A stretch of 64,000 nt of DNA, taken from positions 558,001 through 622,000 of the forward strand of contig NZ_JGZR01000006.1 in the NCBI RefSeq assembly GCF_000741775.1. The letters run 5' to 3'. Below are positions 55,981 through 63,878 of the stretch, one piece after another. The notes beneath the pieces are model-generated. The model searched no databases, was not told the DNA's origin, and saw only the letters and a program-made list of their open reading frames with translations. This DNA is from Bifidobacterium subtile. Lineage in GTDB: Bacteria; Actinomycetota; Actinomycetes; Actinomycetales; Bifidobacteriaceae. The position numbers and the translations under genes were made by a program. The stretch's first letter is position 1, and every line of letters begins with the position of its first letter.

Positions 55981-56208
55981 ATGCAAGGATTCCACTATGC
56001 AACAGAACTGTATGGAGTGTATGGGCAGTCCGCAGTCAACACCGCCTTCCAACGGTGCATTGCTTTCAGAGGGCAGACATACTCGATGCATGATGCTACC
56101 GGTCGCAAGATTGGCACAGGCACGCAGACACCATCACCCACCACCACCGCCATACCCGAGCGCAACTGGGGTGTGTTCATCGAAAACGTCAAGATGATGC
56201 ACAGGTAG
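55981..56208 (+). CDS. small protein of unknown function
   Basis: A 75-aa protein I do not recognise. It has a Thr/Pro-rich centre (TGTQTPSPTTTAIP) and no hydrophobic segment. AGGGGGGTGCAACC gives a strong ribosome binding site 12 bases after the preceding gene. It ends the small-gene operon, 25 bp before a hairpin terminator. Confidence 0.6.
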   Translation: MQGFHYATELYGVYGQSAVNTAFQRCIAFRGQTYSMHDATGRKIGTGTQTPSPTTTAIPERNWGVFIENVKMMHR

Positions 56209-56232
56209 CAGGGTCGGTAGCATGTACCGGTG

Positions 56233-56266
56233 ATACCCCACACGAAATCGTGTGGGGTATTTTCTT
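56233..56266 (+). terminator. terminator of small-gene operon
   Basis: ATACCCCACACG and CGTGTGGGGTAT form a 12-bp stem with a 4-base loop, followed by TTTTCTTTT. Confidence 0.85.
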
Positions 56267-56656
56267 TTACGCCAAAAAGAAAAAATAAGAAATAAAATCC
56301 ATGCGCCAGCAACTTCATTCCCGCTGCGCATTACCATCCACTCAAACAGTGTGTTATTGGGCGAGCGAGTATATCTTGGGAGGCTTTGCCGACACGCCCC
56401 AATGTAAGCATGGATTCTTCTGGATTCATCGTCATTGTTTTTTTATTACTGTTTTTGTGTGTGGCTCTCGAAACCACCACGGCATGAGGCACGGCGCTAC
56501 AGCAACGACCTGGGCAACGCCGCGTTAAACGCCTCACGTATTTGACGCTCCAGATGACGGTGAAATGGCGTTGATCGCGTTTTGTTAGATGACATATGAC
56601 GACGCCAGAGCGGTGTCATCATATAACGCCGTATCAACGGCAGAGGAACGTCAATC
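56267..56656. promoter_or_regulatory. intergenic region with second TTTTGTTAGAT site
   Basis: About 390 bp without a supported gene. TTTTGTTAGAT at 56580 matches the copy before the RHH gene and is followed by a GATGACA/TGTCATC dyad (about 56588-56618). The rest shows nothing I can assign. Confidence 0.5.
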
Positions 56657-57760
56657 ATGAACGACATCAAGAGAACAAGACCAAGGACAGCAGCACAGGC
56701 AATGGGGTTGAAACCGCCGACCATACCGATACAGCATATCGAGAATCATGAGGCACCGGCACATGCCAAGATGGCGGCATTGGGTAGAAGGTCGGCGGCC
56801 ATATCAGCCGACGAACGCGAAGAGAGGCGCACACGAGTATTGGACTTCCTGCAGCAGGTGCGGGTAGCCACGCGCAGGGACATAGACAGGGTATGTGGCT
56901 ACCCGACAGGGGTCAGCCACAACCGCGTGCTGGAGACCCTTTACAAGCGCCGACTTGTCGAAAGAATCGAAAATATTGATTCCTCGCAATCGCTGTATGC
57001 GCTCACAGCGCGTGGCGATGACTTCGCCACCGCGCCCATTTCGCTACCCCCGATGACAACATTCGAGTGGCAGAACGCCACGCAGCAGGAGCACAAACTT
57101 GGGATAAGCGCGTTCATGAGCGTGATGCTTTCACCCACCCCCATACCGCGCGCAATGGGAAGCCAACGCATACAGGAAGCCTTGCATGATGGACACTATG
57201 CGCTCCTTGGCGAACCCCTCATCAACCATTCGTATGCGGAACAGTTCGGCAAGAGAAATCTCCCCGACAACGAGCAACTGGACATGCTGTACTCCAAGCC
57301 GGAGGATGGCGCAGGAGCAGTGAACCTTCTCTACTCGCAGGCATGGTGGTATATGATTCCACCCTATATGCAGGGACAGGAGGCTGTGCGTATCGACATG
57401 GTGGATGACAACGGCACCCCACTATCACAGCAGGAACTCACCGCCACGCTCATGAGAAGGCACCCCGCAGACGCGGTGTTGGCACCCGTGAGCATGAAAG
57501 ATGGCGCGGCGGTTGCGATAGAGGTAGAGCGCTACGCGAAGCCATCAGCCGACTATGTTGCCACCATGAACAGGTATGGCAGTGTCTTCGGCAGGAAGCG
57601 ATTCGGCGCGGTCATATGGGCATGTGCAACCGGGCAGATACTCAACTCGGTCATCAACGCGGCGGAAAAAACCGGCACCAGCAAAATGGTGTACGCATTC
57701 GTCTACGACACTGGACGGCATGGCTCATTCCTCAAAGGCACAGAGTTCAACGTGCAGTGA
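56657..57760 (+). CDS. replication-relaxation family protein
   Basis: A 367-aa protein resembling the actinobacterial Replic_Relax family found on plasmids and conjugative elements. An N-terminal winged helix (EERRTRVLDFLQQVRVATRRDIDRVCGYP..HNRVLETLYKRRLVERI, about 55-115) is followed by a nuclease-fold-like C-terminal part (RHPADAVLAPVSMKDGAAVAIEVERYAKPSADYVATMNRY) with a spaced D...E-x-E pattern. The role is thought to be relaxation or initiation at the origin; catalysis is unproven. It is flanked by a shared promoter motif and a terminator. Confidence 0.72.
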   Translation: MNDIKRTRPRTAAQAMGLKPPTIPIQHIENHEAPAHAKMAALGRRSAAISADEREERRTRVLDFLQQVRVATRRDIDRVCGYPTGVSHNRVLETLYKRRLVERIENIDSSQSLYALTARGDDFATAPISLPPMTTFEWQNATQQEHKLGISAFMSVMLSPTPIPRAMGSQRIQEALHDGHYALLGEPLINHSYAEQFGKRNLPDNEQLDMLYSKPEDGAGAVNLLYSQAWWYMIPPYMQGQEAVRIDMVDDNGTPLSQQELTATLMRRHPADAVLAPVSMKDGAAVAIEVERYAKPSADYVATMNRYGSVFGRKRFGAVIWACATGQILNSVINAAEKTGTSKMVYAFVYDTGRHGSFLKGTEFNVQ

Positions 57761-57780
57761 GTCAACTAATCAACTCCCAG

Positions 57781-57817
57781 TAATGCCCCTGCAACTAATC
57801 AAGTTGCAGGGGCATTA
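57781..57817 (+). terminator. terminator after replication-relaxation gene
   Basis: A 16-bp perfect stem (TAATGCCCCTGCAACT and its inverse), 5-base loop, then TACATATAAAT. Confidence 0.8.
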
Positions 57818-57913
57818 TACATATAAATGAGAATATTGCAACTCCGTTCGCCATATGATAAAATATATATTATACGACTTATCGAGATACGACACGCCGT
57901 AGAAAGGAAAATC

Positions 57914-58495
57914 ATGAGTAAAAACAAGTTAAAGGTCATGAAGGGTATGGATGACTTACCAATCGAGTTTCTCACAGAGTCTGCAGCCTCAAAGATGACG
58001 GAATCCAATCCATTCGATGATATGCAGGTTGGGTTGTGGAACCGATTGTATATTGCAAAGAGGCTACTACCAATAGCCTTTGAGGATACTCTTTACCCAA
58101 ACTTTGACGATGAGTTTGCGGATTACATAGACGATGAGGATGAGCGATATCTAAGCGTCTCAAAAGCAATAAGATTAGCGAAGCACATCACAGGATGCTA
58201 CAACTTCAACTGGAAGCAAGCCATGCTCACACTCTCATATCACAGCATTCCACCAGTAGATATATTCAGGGAAAAAGACGATATCGACAGCACGTTATTT
58301 CCCATAATCCCCTATGATGTTTTTTGGAGCATCCTTGAAAATCATCTCTATGAAAGCCACCACATAAAGCGTGATTACAACTACAACTATACAAAAATGC
58401 CAAAAAAGGGGAACGGAATACCCGACCCAATGAGTCTCGAAAACTCCACAAACCAATACCTTGATCAGTTAAGGAACTACTATCGTGGAGTCTGA
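57914..58495 (+). CDS. orphan AT-rich gene, unknown function
   Basis: I do not recognise this 193-aa protein. It is soluble, acidic and rich in Tyr, Asp and Asn (YNYNYTKMPKKGNG). Its base composition is much more AT-rich than that of the integrase or host genes. AGAAAGGAAAATC precedes the ATG at 57914; the frame extends 29 codons upstream without a site. It is enclosed by terminators on both sides, the layout of an independently expressed cargo gene such as a defence or regulatory function, which is speculation. Confidence 0.65.
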   Translation: MSKNKLKVMKGMDDLPIEFLTESAASKMTESNPFDDMQVGLWNRLYIAKRLLPIAFEDTLYPNFDDEFADYIDDEDERYLSVSKAIRLAKHITGCYNFNWKQAMLTLSYHSIPPVDIFREKDDIDSTLFPIIPYDVFWSILENHLYESHHIKRDYNYNYTKMPKKGNGIPDPMSLENSTNQYLDQLRNYYRGV

Positions 58496-58500
58496 TATCA

Positions 58501-58531
58501 GAACACCCCACACGCAATGTGTGGGGTGTTC
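58501..58531. terminator. bidirectional terminator between orphan gene and rep
   Basis: GAACACCCCACAC and GTGTGGGGTGTTC pair over 13 bp with a 5-base loop. The core CCCCACAC/GTGTGGGG is the same as in the terminator at 56233. Confidence 0.85.
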
Positions 58532-58544
58532 TTGTGTACATGGG

Positions 58545-59744
58545 TCAGCGGTTCAACAGCCTATCAAAATCATCATCGGTGAAACCCGAACCATCCATGC
58601 GCGTGCTGCTCGCGCTGCTTGCAGCACGCTTCCACGACGGGGCAAAACCCGGCACACCATTCACGCCGCCATCATTACGTACACCCTTCATTGCGTCCTC
58701 ACGCGAAGCGTATGGGAGAGCAACATCAGGTGTGGCCTTCTCGAAGACGATGCCATGCTCGAAACGTCTCAATAGCGGGTCTTTGCGCTCACTCAGATTG
58801 GGGTACTGCTCTGATAGCGGTATGTTGGCGGAAATAACTACCTTCGTCCAGCACGCCCAAGCGTGGCTACCCTTGATGTTCGTATCATATGGGTATGAGT
58901 CGAGTATGGTGATGAGATCATTAAACCGCAGATCAGACCTGAAATCATCCAATAATAGGACTTCTTGCCCCTTGTAGTTGTCGAAGGGAAACGGCTTAGA
59001 GAGTTTTGTCTTGAACACGTTTTTGCGTCCATAAAGGTCGAGTACTTCCCCCGTCTTGTGCACCTCGGTGGGTCCCCAGATGTAATCCACAGATAAGGCG
59101 CGATGAACTCCATCAGGGAGCAGTAAGCCGCGGTCGGTGTTGCCAAAGGTCTCTTCTTCATGTGCTTCCGTGAGGTCAAGAATCTGCTGCTTGTGTGTCA
59201 GTGCCCACGCCCGGTATTCAGGGTCGCGGACGAAATCAAGATAGTGCCAGCCGTCCTCAATCTTGGTGTTGAGGTAATCGTAGATATCCTTCCGGCGCTC
59301 CTCCTGTGGGGTTATCTCCATGCCCGGCACGTCGTCGCAATGTCCAATGCTATACGGTCCAGAGATGTGAGTGCGCTCTTTTGAGACGTATTGGCGACAT
59401 GCGTCAATCACTTTTTTCGCTGGTTCTACGTGAGCGTCCGAAAACATGCCGCGTACCTGCGTACCTGTGGCGCGGCTCTTATAGACCGCCAGCGTTTGAT
59501 AGTGTCTGTATCCTGTATGGCTTCCCGCTTCCTCGCTGAAAATGGCGGCGTAGCATCCAGATTCGAGTGTGTCTTTTACCTCGTCGATGAGATGTTTTGA
59601 CGCGGGTATTGTCAGCATCCATGCGGTTGCTCTGACGTTATCCACGGGTGGCAAGCGTTTGGTATGCTCGGGATTCTTGATGTTGTATGCCTTAATCGGG
59701 TCTGCCTTGGCGTGCCATGCGGCAGCGGATATATATGATTTCAT
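58545..59744 (-). CDS. rep: circovirus-like (CRESS) replication initiator protein
   Basis: A 399-aa rolling-circle initiator. The N-terminal HUH domain shows motif I AWMLTIP (41-47), motif II RHYQ (80-83) and motif III with nicking tyrosine CRQYVSK (Tyr119, Lys122). The C-terminal SF3 helicase has a Walker A position WGPTEVHKTG (223-232), Walker B EVLLLDDF (261-268), motif C KVVISANIP (301-309) and the arginine pair in PLLRRF. This is the circovirus/nanovirus domain order, also reported for Bifidobacterium plasmid p4M. Walker A has His229 where GKT is expected. The ATG at 59744 with AGGAGTGAAACG is chosen; the longer frame runs through the origin. Confidence 0.9.
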   Translation of the reverse strand: MKSYISAAAWHAKADPIKAYNIKNPEHTKRLPPVDNVRATAWMLTIPASKHLIDEVKDTLESGCYAAIFSEEAGSHTGYRHYQTLAVYKSRATGTQVRGMFSDAHVEPAKKVIDACRQYVSKERTHISGPYSIGHCDDVPGMEITPQEERRKDIYDYLNTKIEDGWHYLDFVRDPEYRAWALTHKQQILDLTEAHEEETFGNTDRGLLLPDGVHRALSVDYIWGPTEVHKTGEVLDLYGRKNVFKTKLSKPFPFDNYKGQEVLLLDDFRSDLRFNDLITILDSYPYDTNIKGSHAWACWTKVVISANIPLSEQYPNLSERKDPLLRRFEHGIVFEKATPDVALPYASREDAMKGVRNDGGVNGVPGFAPSWKRAASSASSTRMDGSGFTDDDFDRLLNR

Positions 59745-59846
59745 CGTTTCACTCCTATTTTGTCGAAATCGGTAGTGAAAGGTGAATATCGGATGAGCGG
59801 CTTTATGGGCTGTTTTTGTGGTTTTATACGGGATTTCCGTGTCAGT

Positions 59847-60027
59847 GGGTGGCACTGGAAAAATCAGTGAAACCATTGCCACCAGTGGGCACTGACCGGG
59901 ATATGCGGAAAACGATTGGGGTGGCATTACGGGGTGGCAGGGTGGCACTGGAAATCGAGAGTCAGTGCCACCCATTAGCCCTACTGTCGTAAGGGCTAAC
60001 GGGTGGGTGGCAGAGGTGGCACTGGAC
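59847..60027. repeat. iterons upstream of rep
   Basis: Copies or partial copies of GGTGGCA(CTGG) start at about 59848, 59919, 59932, 59941, 60006 and 60016, with an inverse at 59963-59972. A hairpin TTAGCCCT/AGGGCTAA with a 9-base loop lies at 59975-59999. Rep-binding iterons beside an origin are expected for this class. Confidence 0.8.
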
Positions 60028-60106
60028 AGGCGTAATACTATGGGACGGGATTTTCCCGTCCCATACGATGCCGCTTCGCGCCATCGTCGCGCCTGTCCAG
60101 TGCCAC
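60016..60106 (-). other. predicted rolling-circle origin, cloverleaf with TAGTATTAC
   Basis: Outer arms 60016-60032 and 60090-60106 pair perfectly over 17 bp and enclose two hairpins: 60039-60050 with 60054-60065 (12 bp, loop TTT) and 60066-60086 (5 + 3 bp, loop TTC). On the minus strand TAGTATTAC covers 60040-60032, spanning the three-way junction; by analogy with circoviruses Rep would cut between 60034 and 60033. The outer arm contains the iteron word. Confidence 0.8.
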
Positions 60107-60248
60107 ACATGTACACATGCCAGCCTGGCATCACGGCATAAAAATGAACCCCACGGGAGTGAATCGCGTGAGGTTCTGATTTCGACAAGATAGTAATATC
60201 AAAACGAGCAGTTAACTATCACCCGTACATGACACCGAGGCTATCACC

Positions 60249-60515
60249 ATGACCAAGCCCATACGCCACCCCGAGAGCGGTGTATACATGACACTCGAAG
60301 CGCTCTCACGAGAGAGCAGCATAAGCATCAGCGCCATACGAAAAGCCCTTCGAGAGCACCGCGTGGAGGGTATCAAGGATAGTGAGGGCAGATGGCTCAT
60401 ACCCACAGACGCTCCACTCGCACACACATGGCTCACAGGAGAGACACCAGACGCGCTACTGCAGCGGCTTGTATCCATAGAGCGACGGCTTGAAAGGCTT
60501 GAAAATAAGCAATGA
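60249..60515 (+). CDS. small MerR-like helix-turn-helix protein
   Basis: An 88-aa protein with an N-terminal HTH (YMTLEALSRESSISISAIRKALREHRVEGIKDSEGRWLIP, about residues 12-55), the excisionase/MerR-like winged type, then a short coiled coil (LLQRLVSIERRLERLENKQ). It is divergent from rep across the origin and overlaps the next gene by four bases. It could be the excision factor, an origin-region regulator, or a partner of the methyltransferase. Confidence 0.7.
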   Translation: MTKPIRHPESGVYMTLEALSRESSISISAIRKALREHRVEGIKDSEGRWLIPTDAPLAHTWLTGETPDALLQRLVSIERRLERLENKQ

Positions 60516-61345
60516 ATCTTGAACGCTATTACACCCCACCCGAAATCGCGGCAAGGCTGATATCTCTCGTAGAACCCTCGGCATATGCCAGCATCATAGA
60601 ACCCAGCGCAGGTGATGGCGCAATACTCAAAGCCCTGAAATCATGCGGCACAGCACTACCACCAGTGTATGCATATGACCTCGCACCAGCAGCCGAGGGC
60701 ATACAGACTATGAACTGGTTGGAACCCAGAGATGCATACGGGAACCCACGGAAAAATGTGTACATGCCTATGAGAGAGAAAGCGCAACGGTGGCACCACA
60801 GTCTTGTGATTGGAAATCCCCCATTCTCTCTCGCAGAAAAGTTCATCCGAGAAAGTCTTTTCGCGGACACCATCGCTTTCATCCTCCCAAAATCGTTCAT
60901 GAAATCCGGCCACGCAGAACGTATCATAGGCGCTCACCATCATGTGCAGACCATCGAAGAAGTCCCCGAAACAGCAAGATACAGGCTCCCAGACGGGCTC
61001 AAAACGTATGTGCCTACATGCATATGCATTTTTGAGTGGCAAGCCACAGCACGCCAAGAAACACATACCACAGAGTGTGAAAACTTCTCATTCGTAAAAG
61101 ACCCATCAATGGCGACTTTTGCCATCATACGAGTGGGTGGCAAAGCCGGTACAGTGCTCACACTCGCGGAATCCGCCACATACAGTCGTGAAACCTTGCA
61201 GTATGTAAATGGCGATTCAACAGCATTCTATGAGTGTCAGGGAGAGATGCAGCATATAGCAGCGATAAGTACCGGTGCAAAAATCATCAATCAACGCGAA
61301 ATCAGAGAAATCATCGCCCGCTCAGAATCGACGGCAAGCATATGA
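60512..61345 (+). CDS. N6-adenine DNA methyltransferase-like protein
   Basis: A 277-aa SAM-dependent methyltransferase. The YYTPPEIAARL start and IIEPSAGDGAIL (SAM-binding motif I, about residues 29-40) are followed by the catalytic GNPPF (NPPY/F type, amino-methylation of adenine) and AFILPKSFMKSGH. No target-recognition domain of type I size is present. It is coupled to the upstream HTH protein by ATGA overlap. No restriction enzyme accompanies it on this strand, so it may be a solitary regulator or protective methylase. Confidence 0.82.
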   Translation: MNLERYYTPPEIAARLISLVEPSAYASIIEPSAGDGAILKALKSCGTALPPVYAYDLAPAAEGIQTMNWLEPRDAYGNPRKNVYMPMREKAQRWHHSLVIGNPPFSLAEKFIRESLFADTIAFILPKSFMKSGHAERIIGAHHHVQTIEEVPETARYRLPDGLKTYVPTCICIFEWQATARQETHTTECENFSFVKDPSMATFAIIRVGGKAGTVLTLAESATYSRETLQYVNGDSTAFYECQGEMQHIAAISTGAKIINQREIREIIARSESTASI

Positions 61346-61457
61346 ACGGCAATCACCGATCAAATGCACTACATGAAAACACAGAATCGTAAAAAACCTT
61401 GATTGCGGGTAGAGACACGAGAGAAAGCAAAAAACTGCTCAGAATCGATGTGAGAAC

Positions 61458-62756
61458 TTATTCCTCATCTGAAATCCCTGTTAATGAAATCATCCAGTTT
61501 AACCAACTCAGCACTGTACTTGCTCTTCGAACTACCTGACCTTCACCACAAACCTTTCTCCACCTCATCCAGTCCTCTATCTTTTTTTGGTCGGGCAACT
61601 CACCCGTTCTATATATGTCTATAAAAAAACTTTGAAATATTTCATGCTCGAATATCTGTGCGACAAGCGCTAACTGCCTATCCTGATACCTCATTTTGAA
61701 TATTTCTCTTCCACGACCTGTGAGAGATATAACTCCTCGGATAGGTCTGTAGAACAGCCCTAAATAAATACCCGCATCAGCATAGTAAGTGGACTGCCTT
61801 GGATCAAACTCCATAGACTCCGCAACCTCTTGCATATTCATATTTTGAACAGCAAGATGTTCAAGAATCGCAATAACTCGATCCATTGAGTTTGCTTGAA
61901 TAAATGGAACACTATTACCATCCATCTTGTCATCAGTTCGGATGCAAGTATTGACTAATGTGGCGTGAATATCTTCCAAAGTAATAGTGGTATCTTGCAG
62001 AGAATAGTTTTTCACACCAAGCAGTTTTATAGAAGAATAATCATTCTGAGAATCAAAGCCATACTCAAATAGCCTAAAAATCTGATTTGTATATTGCGAA
62101 AAAATCAGTCTGATGGGTTTATCAACCTTTCCAGACCACAAACGATACGGGTAGTAGAGTTGCCTCACAAGAAAATCATTATGCGGAACGTTTTTCGCTT
62201 CCATGACAACAACCGAGTTATCAGTTTCGAAACCACCATCTATCTCGAGCTGTGCATTTTGAACATCGACTTGTAGTGCACCGCCACCGAACCTATTAAT
62301 ATTGAATCCAAACTCACCCGATCCCATTCTCCCGTTGAAGGTTTCGACTGTTTTCTCACCAAGAAAGTCATCTAATATTCCCGATAACTTGAGTGCATTG
62401 ATGGCGTTTGACTCAGAAGAAATATGCTCGATATCAATACTTTCATAGTGAGGAAGTCTGACCTGTGTCATCTCTTTGACGGGTTGGTCTAAGGATGGCA
62501 AAGGTTCATAGAGCAAAACATCAGATACGATGTATGCTGAACGGCTCACTGGAAGTATGTTGAGGTGTTCTGACTTAAGTGGTTGAGGTAGATAATCCTC
62601 AGAATCCCACTTTGCCATCAACCTGGGCTCTCTATACTCACGTATGTCGTCAGCGGTAAGAATGACGCTACCGGAATCACTAACTTTATCGGGTATTGAA
62701 TACTGCTGTATTAACTTTTGCCACGCCTCTGTTGGAGGCATATTCTTCTTAGCCAC
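61458..62756 (-). CDS. type II restriction endonuclease
   Basis: A 432-aa protein. A PD-(D/E)XK-like centre is visible: LEIDGGFETDNSVVVMEAKN (about residues 170-190), with acidic residues and E-x-K. The C-terminal region (about 280-400) looks like a winged-helix DNA reader. The GTG start lies within the end of the methylase gene (8-base overlap), with GAGG upstream, so it is translated after the methylase. The specificity cannot be read from sequence. Low GC compared with the host. Confidence 0.78.
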   Translation of the reverse strand: MAKKNMPPTEAWQKLIQQYSIPDKVSDSGSVILTADDIREYREPRLMAKWDSEDYLPQPLKSEHLNILPVSRSAYIVSDVLLYEPLPSLDQPVKEMTQVRLPHYESIDIEHISSESNAINALKLSGILDDFLGEKTVETFNGRMGSGEFGFNINRFGGGALQVDVQNAQLEIDGGFETDNSVVVMEAKNVPHNDFLVRQLYYPYRLWSGKVDKPIRLIFSQYTNQIFRLFEYGFDSQNDYSSIKLLGVKNYSLQDTTITLEDIHATLVNTCIRTDDKMDGNSVPFIQANSMDRVIAILEHLAVQNMNMQEVAESMEFDPRQSTYYADAGIYLGLFYRPIRGVISLTGRGREIFKMRYQDRQLALVAQIFEHEIFQSFFIDIYRTGELPDQKKIEDWMRWRKVCGEGQVVRRASTVLSWLNWMISLTGISDEE

Positions 62757-63588
62757 TTATCAGTACCTCGTTAATCTCACCCCTGTGATTGCCTTTGGAG
62801 TTAATCGCTCTCTTCGCCTTCACAGTCCTTATACGAAAATGCTGATCTGAGTATAGATCTCTTATTGCTTCGCAATCACTATTTGACTCCAAAAAGTGGA
62901 TTCCCTTAGAAACGAGTTCATCACACTTATTTTTGAGCCTGACCTGCTCACCATAATCAAAGCCGCCCTCGGTGTACCCGGTGAAAGCAGAAGTCTCAGA
63001 AAGCGGCATGTAAGGCGGGTCCAAATAGACGAATGCACCACGCCTCAGTCCCTTTAAAGCCTTGGCATAATCACCCTGCATGAGAGTAATCTCATTCTCT
63101 CGAAAATAACGTGATACTGCTCTAATGACCGGCTCTTGGATAATTGAGGGGTGCTTGTATTTGCCGTATGGAGCATTGAACTGTCCTGCTGCGTTTACCC
63201 GGTAAAGTCCGTTGTAGCAAGTCTTATTCAAATATATGATTCGTGCTGCTCTCTCTACACTCGAAAGTCCAGCATAGCCAGATTCTCTATCAAGCGCTCT
63301 GATTGAGTAGAAATAGTCGGCAGTGTTCTTTTCTGCATGTTCCTTCAACAAAGACAACAAATCGTCTGGATTGTCTTTTATACATTGATACACATTGATA
63401 AGTTCACTATTGAAATCATTGAGGATGGCTTTCTTCGGCTGCTTGGAGAAAACAACTGCACCTCCACCAACAAATGGCTCAACATAAGTTGAAGCCTTGG
63501 GTATAAGAGGCGTAATCTCATCCAGAAGTTGACGCTTCCCACCAACCCATTTCAGGACTGGTCGCACAAGAATATTTTTCCCACGCAT
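62749..63588 (-). CDS. D12-class N6-adenine methyltransferase (Dam/DpnM-like)
   Basis: A 279-aa alpha-class DNA adenine methylase. It has the SAM motif PVLKWVGGKRQLL, EPFVGGGAVVF, the LNDFNSELINVY block, the target-recognition YLNKTCYNGLYRVNAAGQFNAPYG and the catalytic YLDPPYMPLS. The similarity pattern is of the GATC group (Dam, DpnM), a family inference. AGGAGGAGAGG precedes the ATG at 63588; in-frame codons further upstream lack it. It protects DNA from the downstream endonuclease. Confidence 0.9.
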   Translation of the reverse strand: MRGKNILVRPVLKWVGGKRQLLDEITPLIPKASTYVEPFVGGGAVVFSKQPKKAILNDFNSELINVYQCIKDNPDDLLSLLKEHAEKNTADYFYSIRALDRESGYAGLSSVERAARIIYLNKTCYNGLYRVNAAGQFNAPYGKYKHPSIIQEPVIRAVSRYFRENEITLMQGDYAKALKGLRRGAFVYLDPPYMPLSETSAFTGYTEGGFDYGEQVRLKNKCDELVSKGIHFLESNSDCEAIRDLYSDQHFRIRTVKAKRAINSKGNHRGEINEVLISG

Positions 63589-63878
63589 CAAGCCTCTCCT
63601 CCTTGCCACCAACACACAACAACAAACAGAACAAATGTTCGAACAACTAAAGTCTAACTGAACCAGTCTATATAACCCGCTGATACACGCTAACGAGATT
63701 ATGAAAGTTTTAAGCAGGACGCCTGCAAAGAATAAAGGTCGCCAGATAAAGCCGCCATTGCAATAATTCTCACAATCGTTGCAGTATCATTACAAATCCA
63801 TAATTCGTATATGTATAGACAAATGTATAGACTCTATAATGAGCAGCGAAATAACGTTATAATAACAGTATATTTGTT
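63589..63878. promoter_or_regulatory. right end of element with R-M promoter
   Basis: About 290 bp of AT-rich DNA between the methylase start and attR. It should contain the restriction-modification promoter. Apart from the arm site at 63812-63832 and a plus-strand TATAAT at 63835-63840, nothing else was recognised. Confidence 0.5.
63812..63832. promoter_or_regulatory. right arm-type site, two TGTATAGAC copies
   Basis: Two TGTATAGAC words separated by AAA, 20 of 21 bases identical to the left copy at 53677 and in the same orientation, 46 bp inside attR. Confidence 0.65.

Noticed and set aside
56301..56537. 75-aa and 68-aa frames on opposite strands
   Set aside because: Cysteine- and histidine-rich noise without ribosome binding sites; no preference between strands.
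59745..60188. 148-residue N-terminal extension of Rep
   Set aside because: It would translate the iterons and cloverleaf; the ATG at 59744 has a good ribosome binding site and gives the normal HUH N-terminus.
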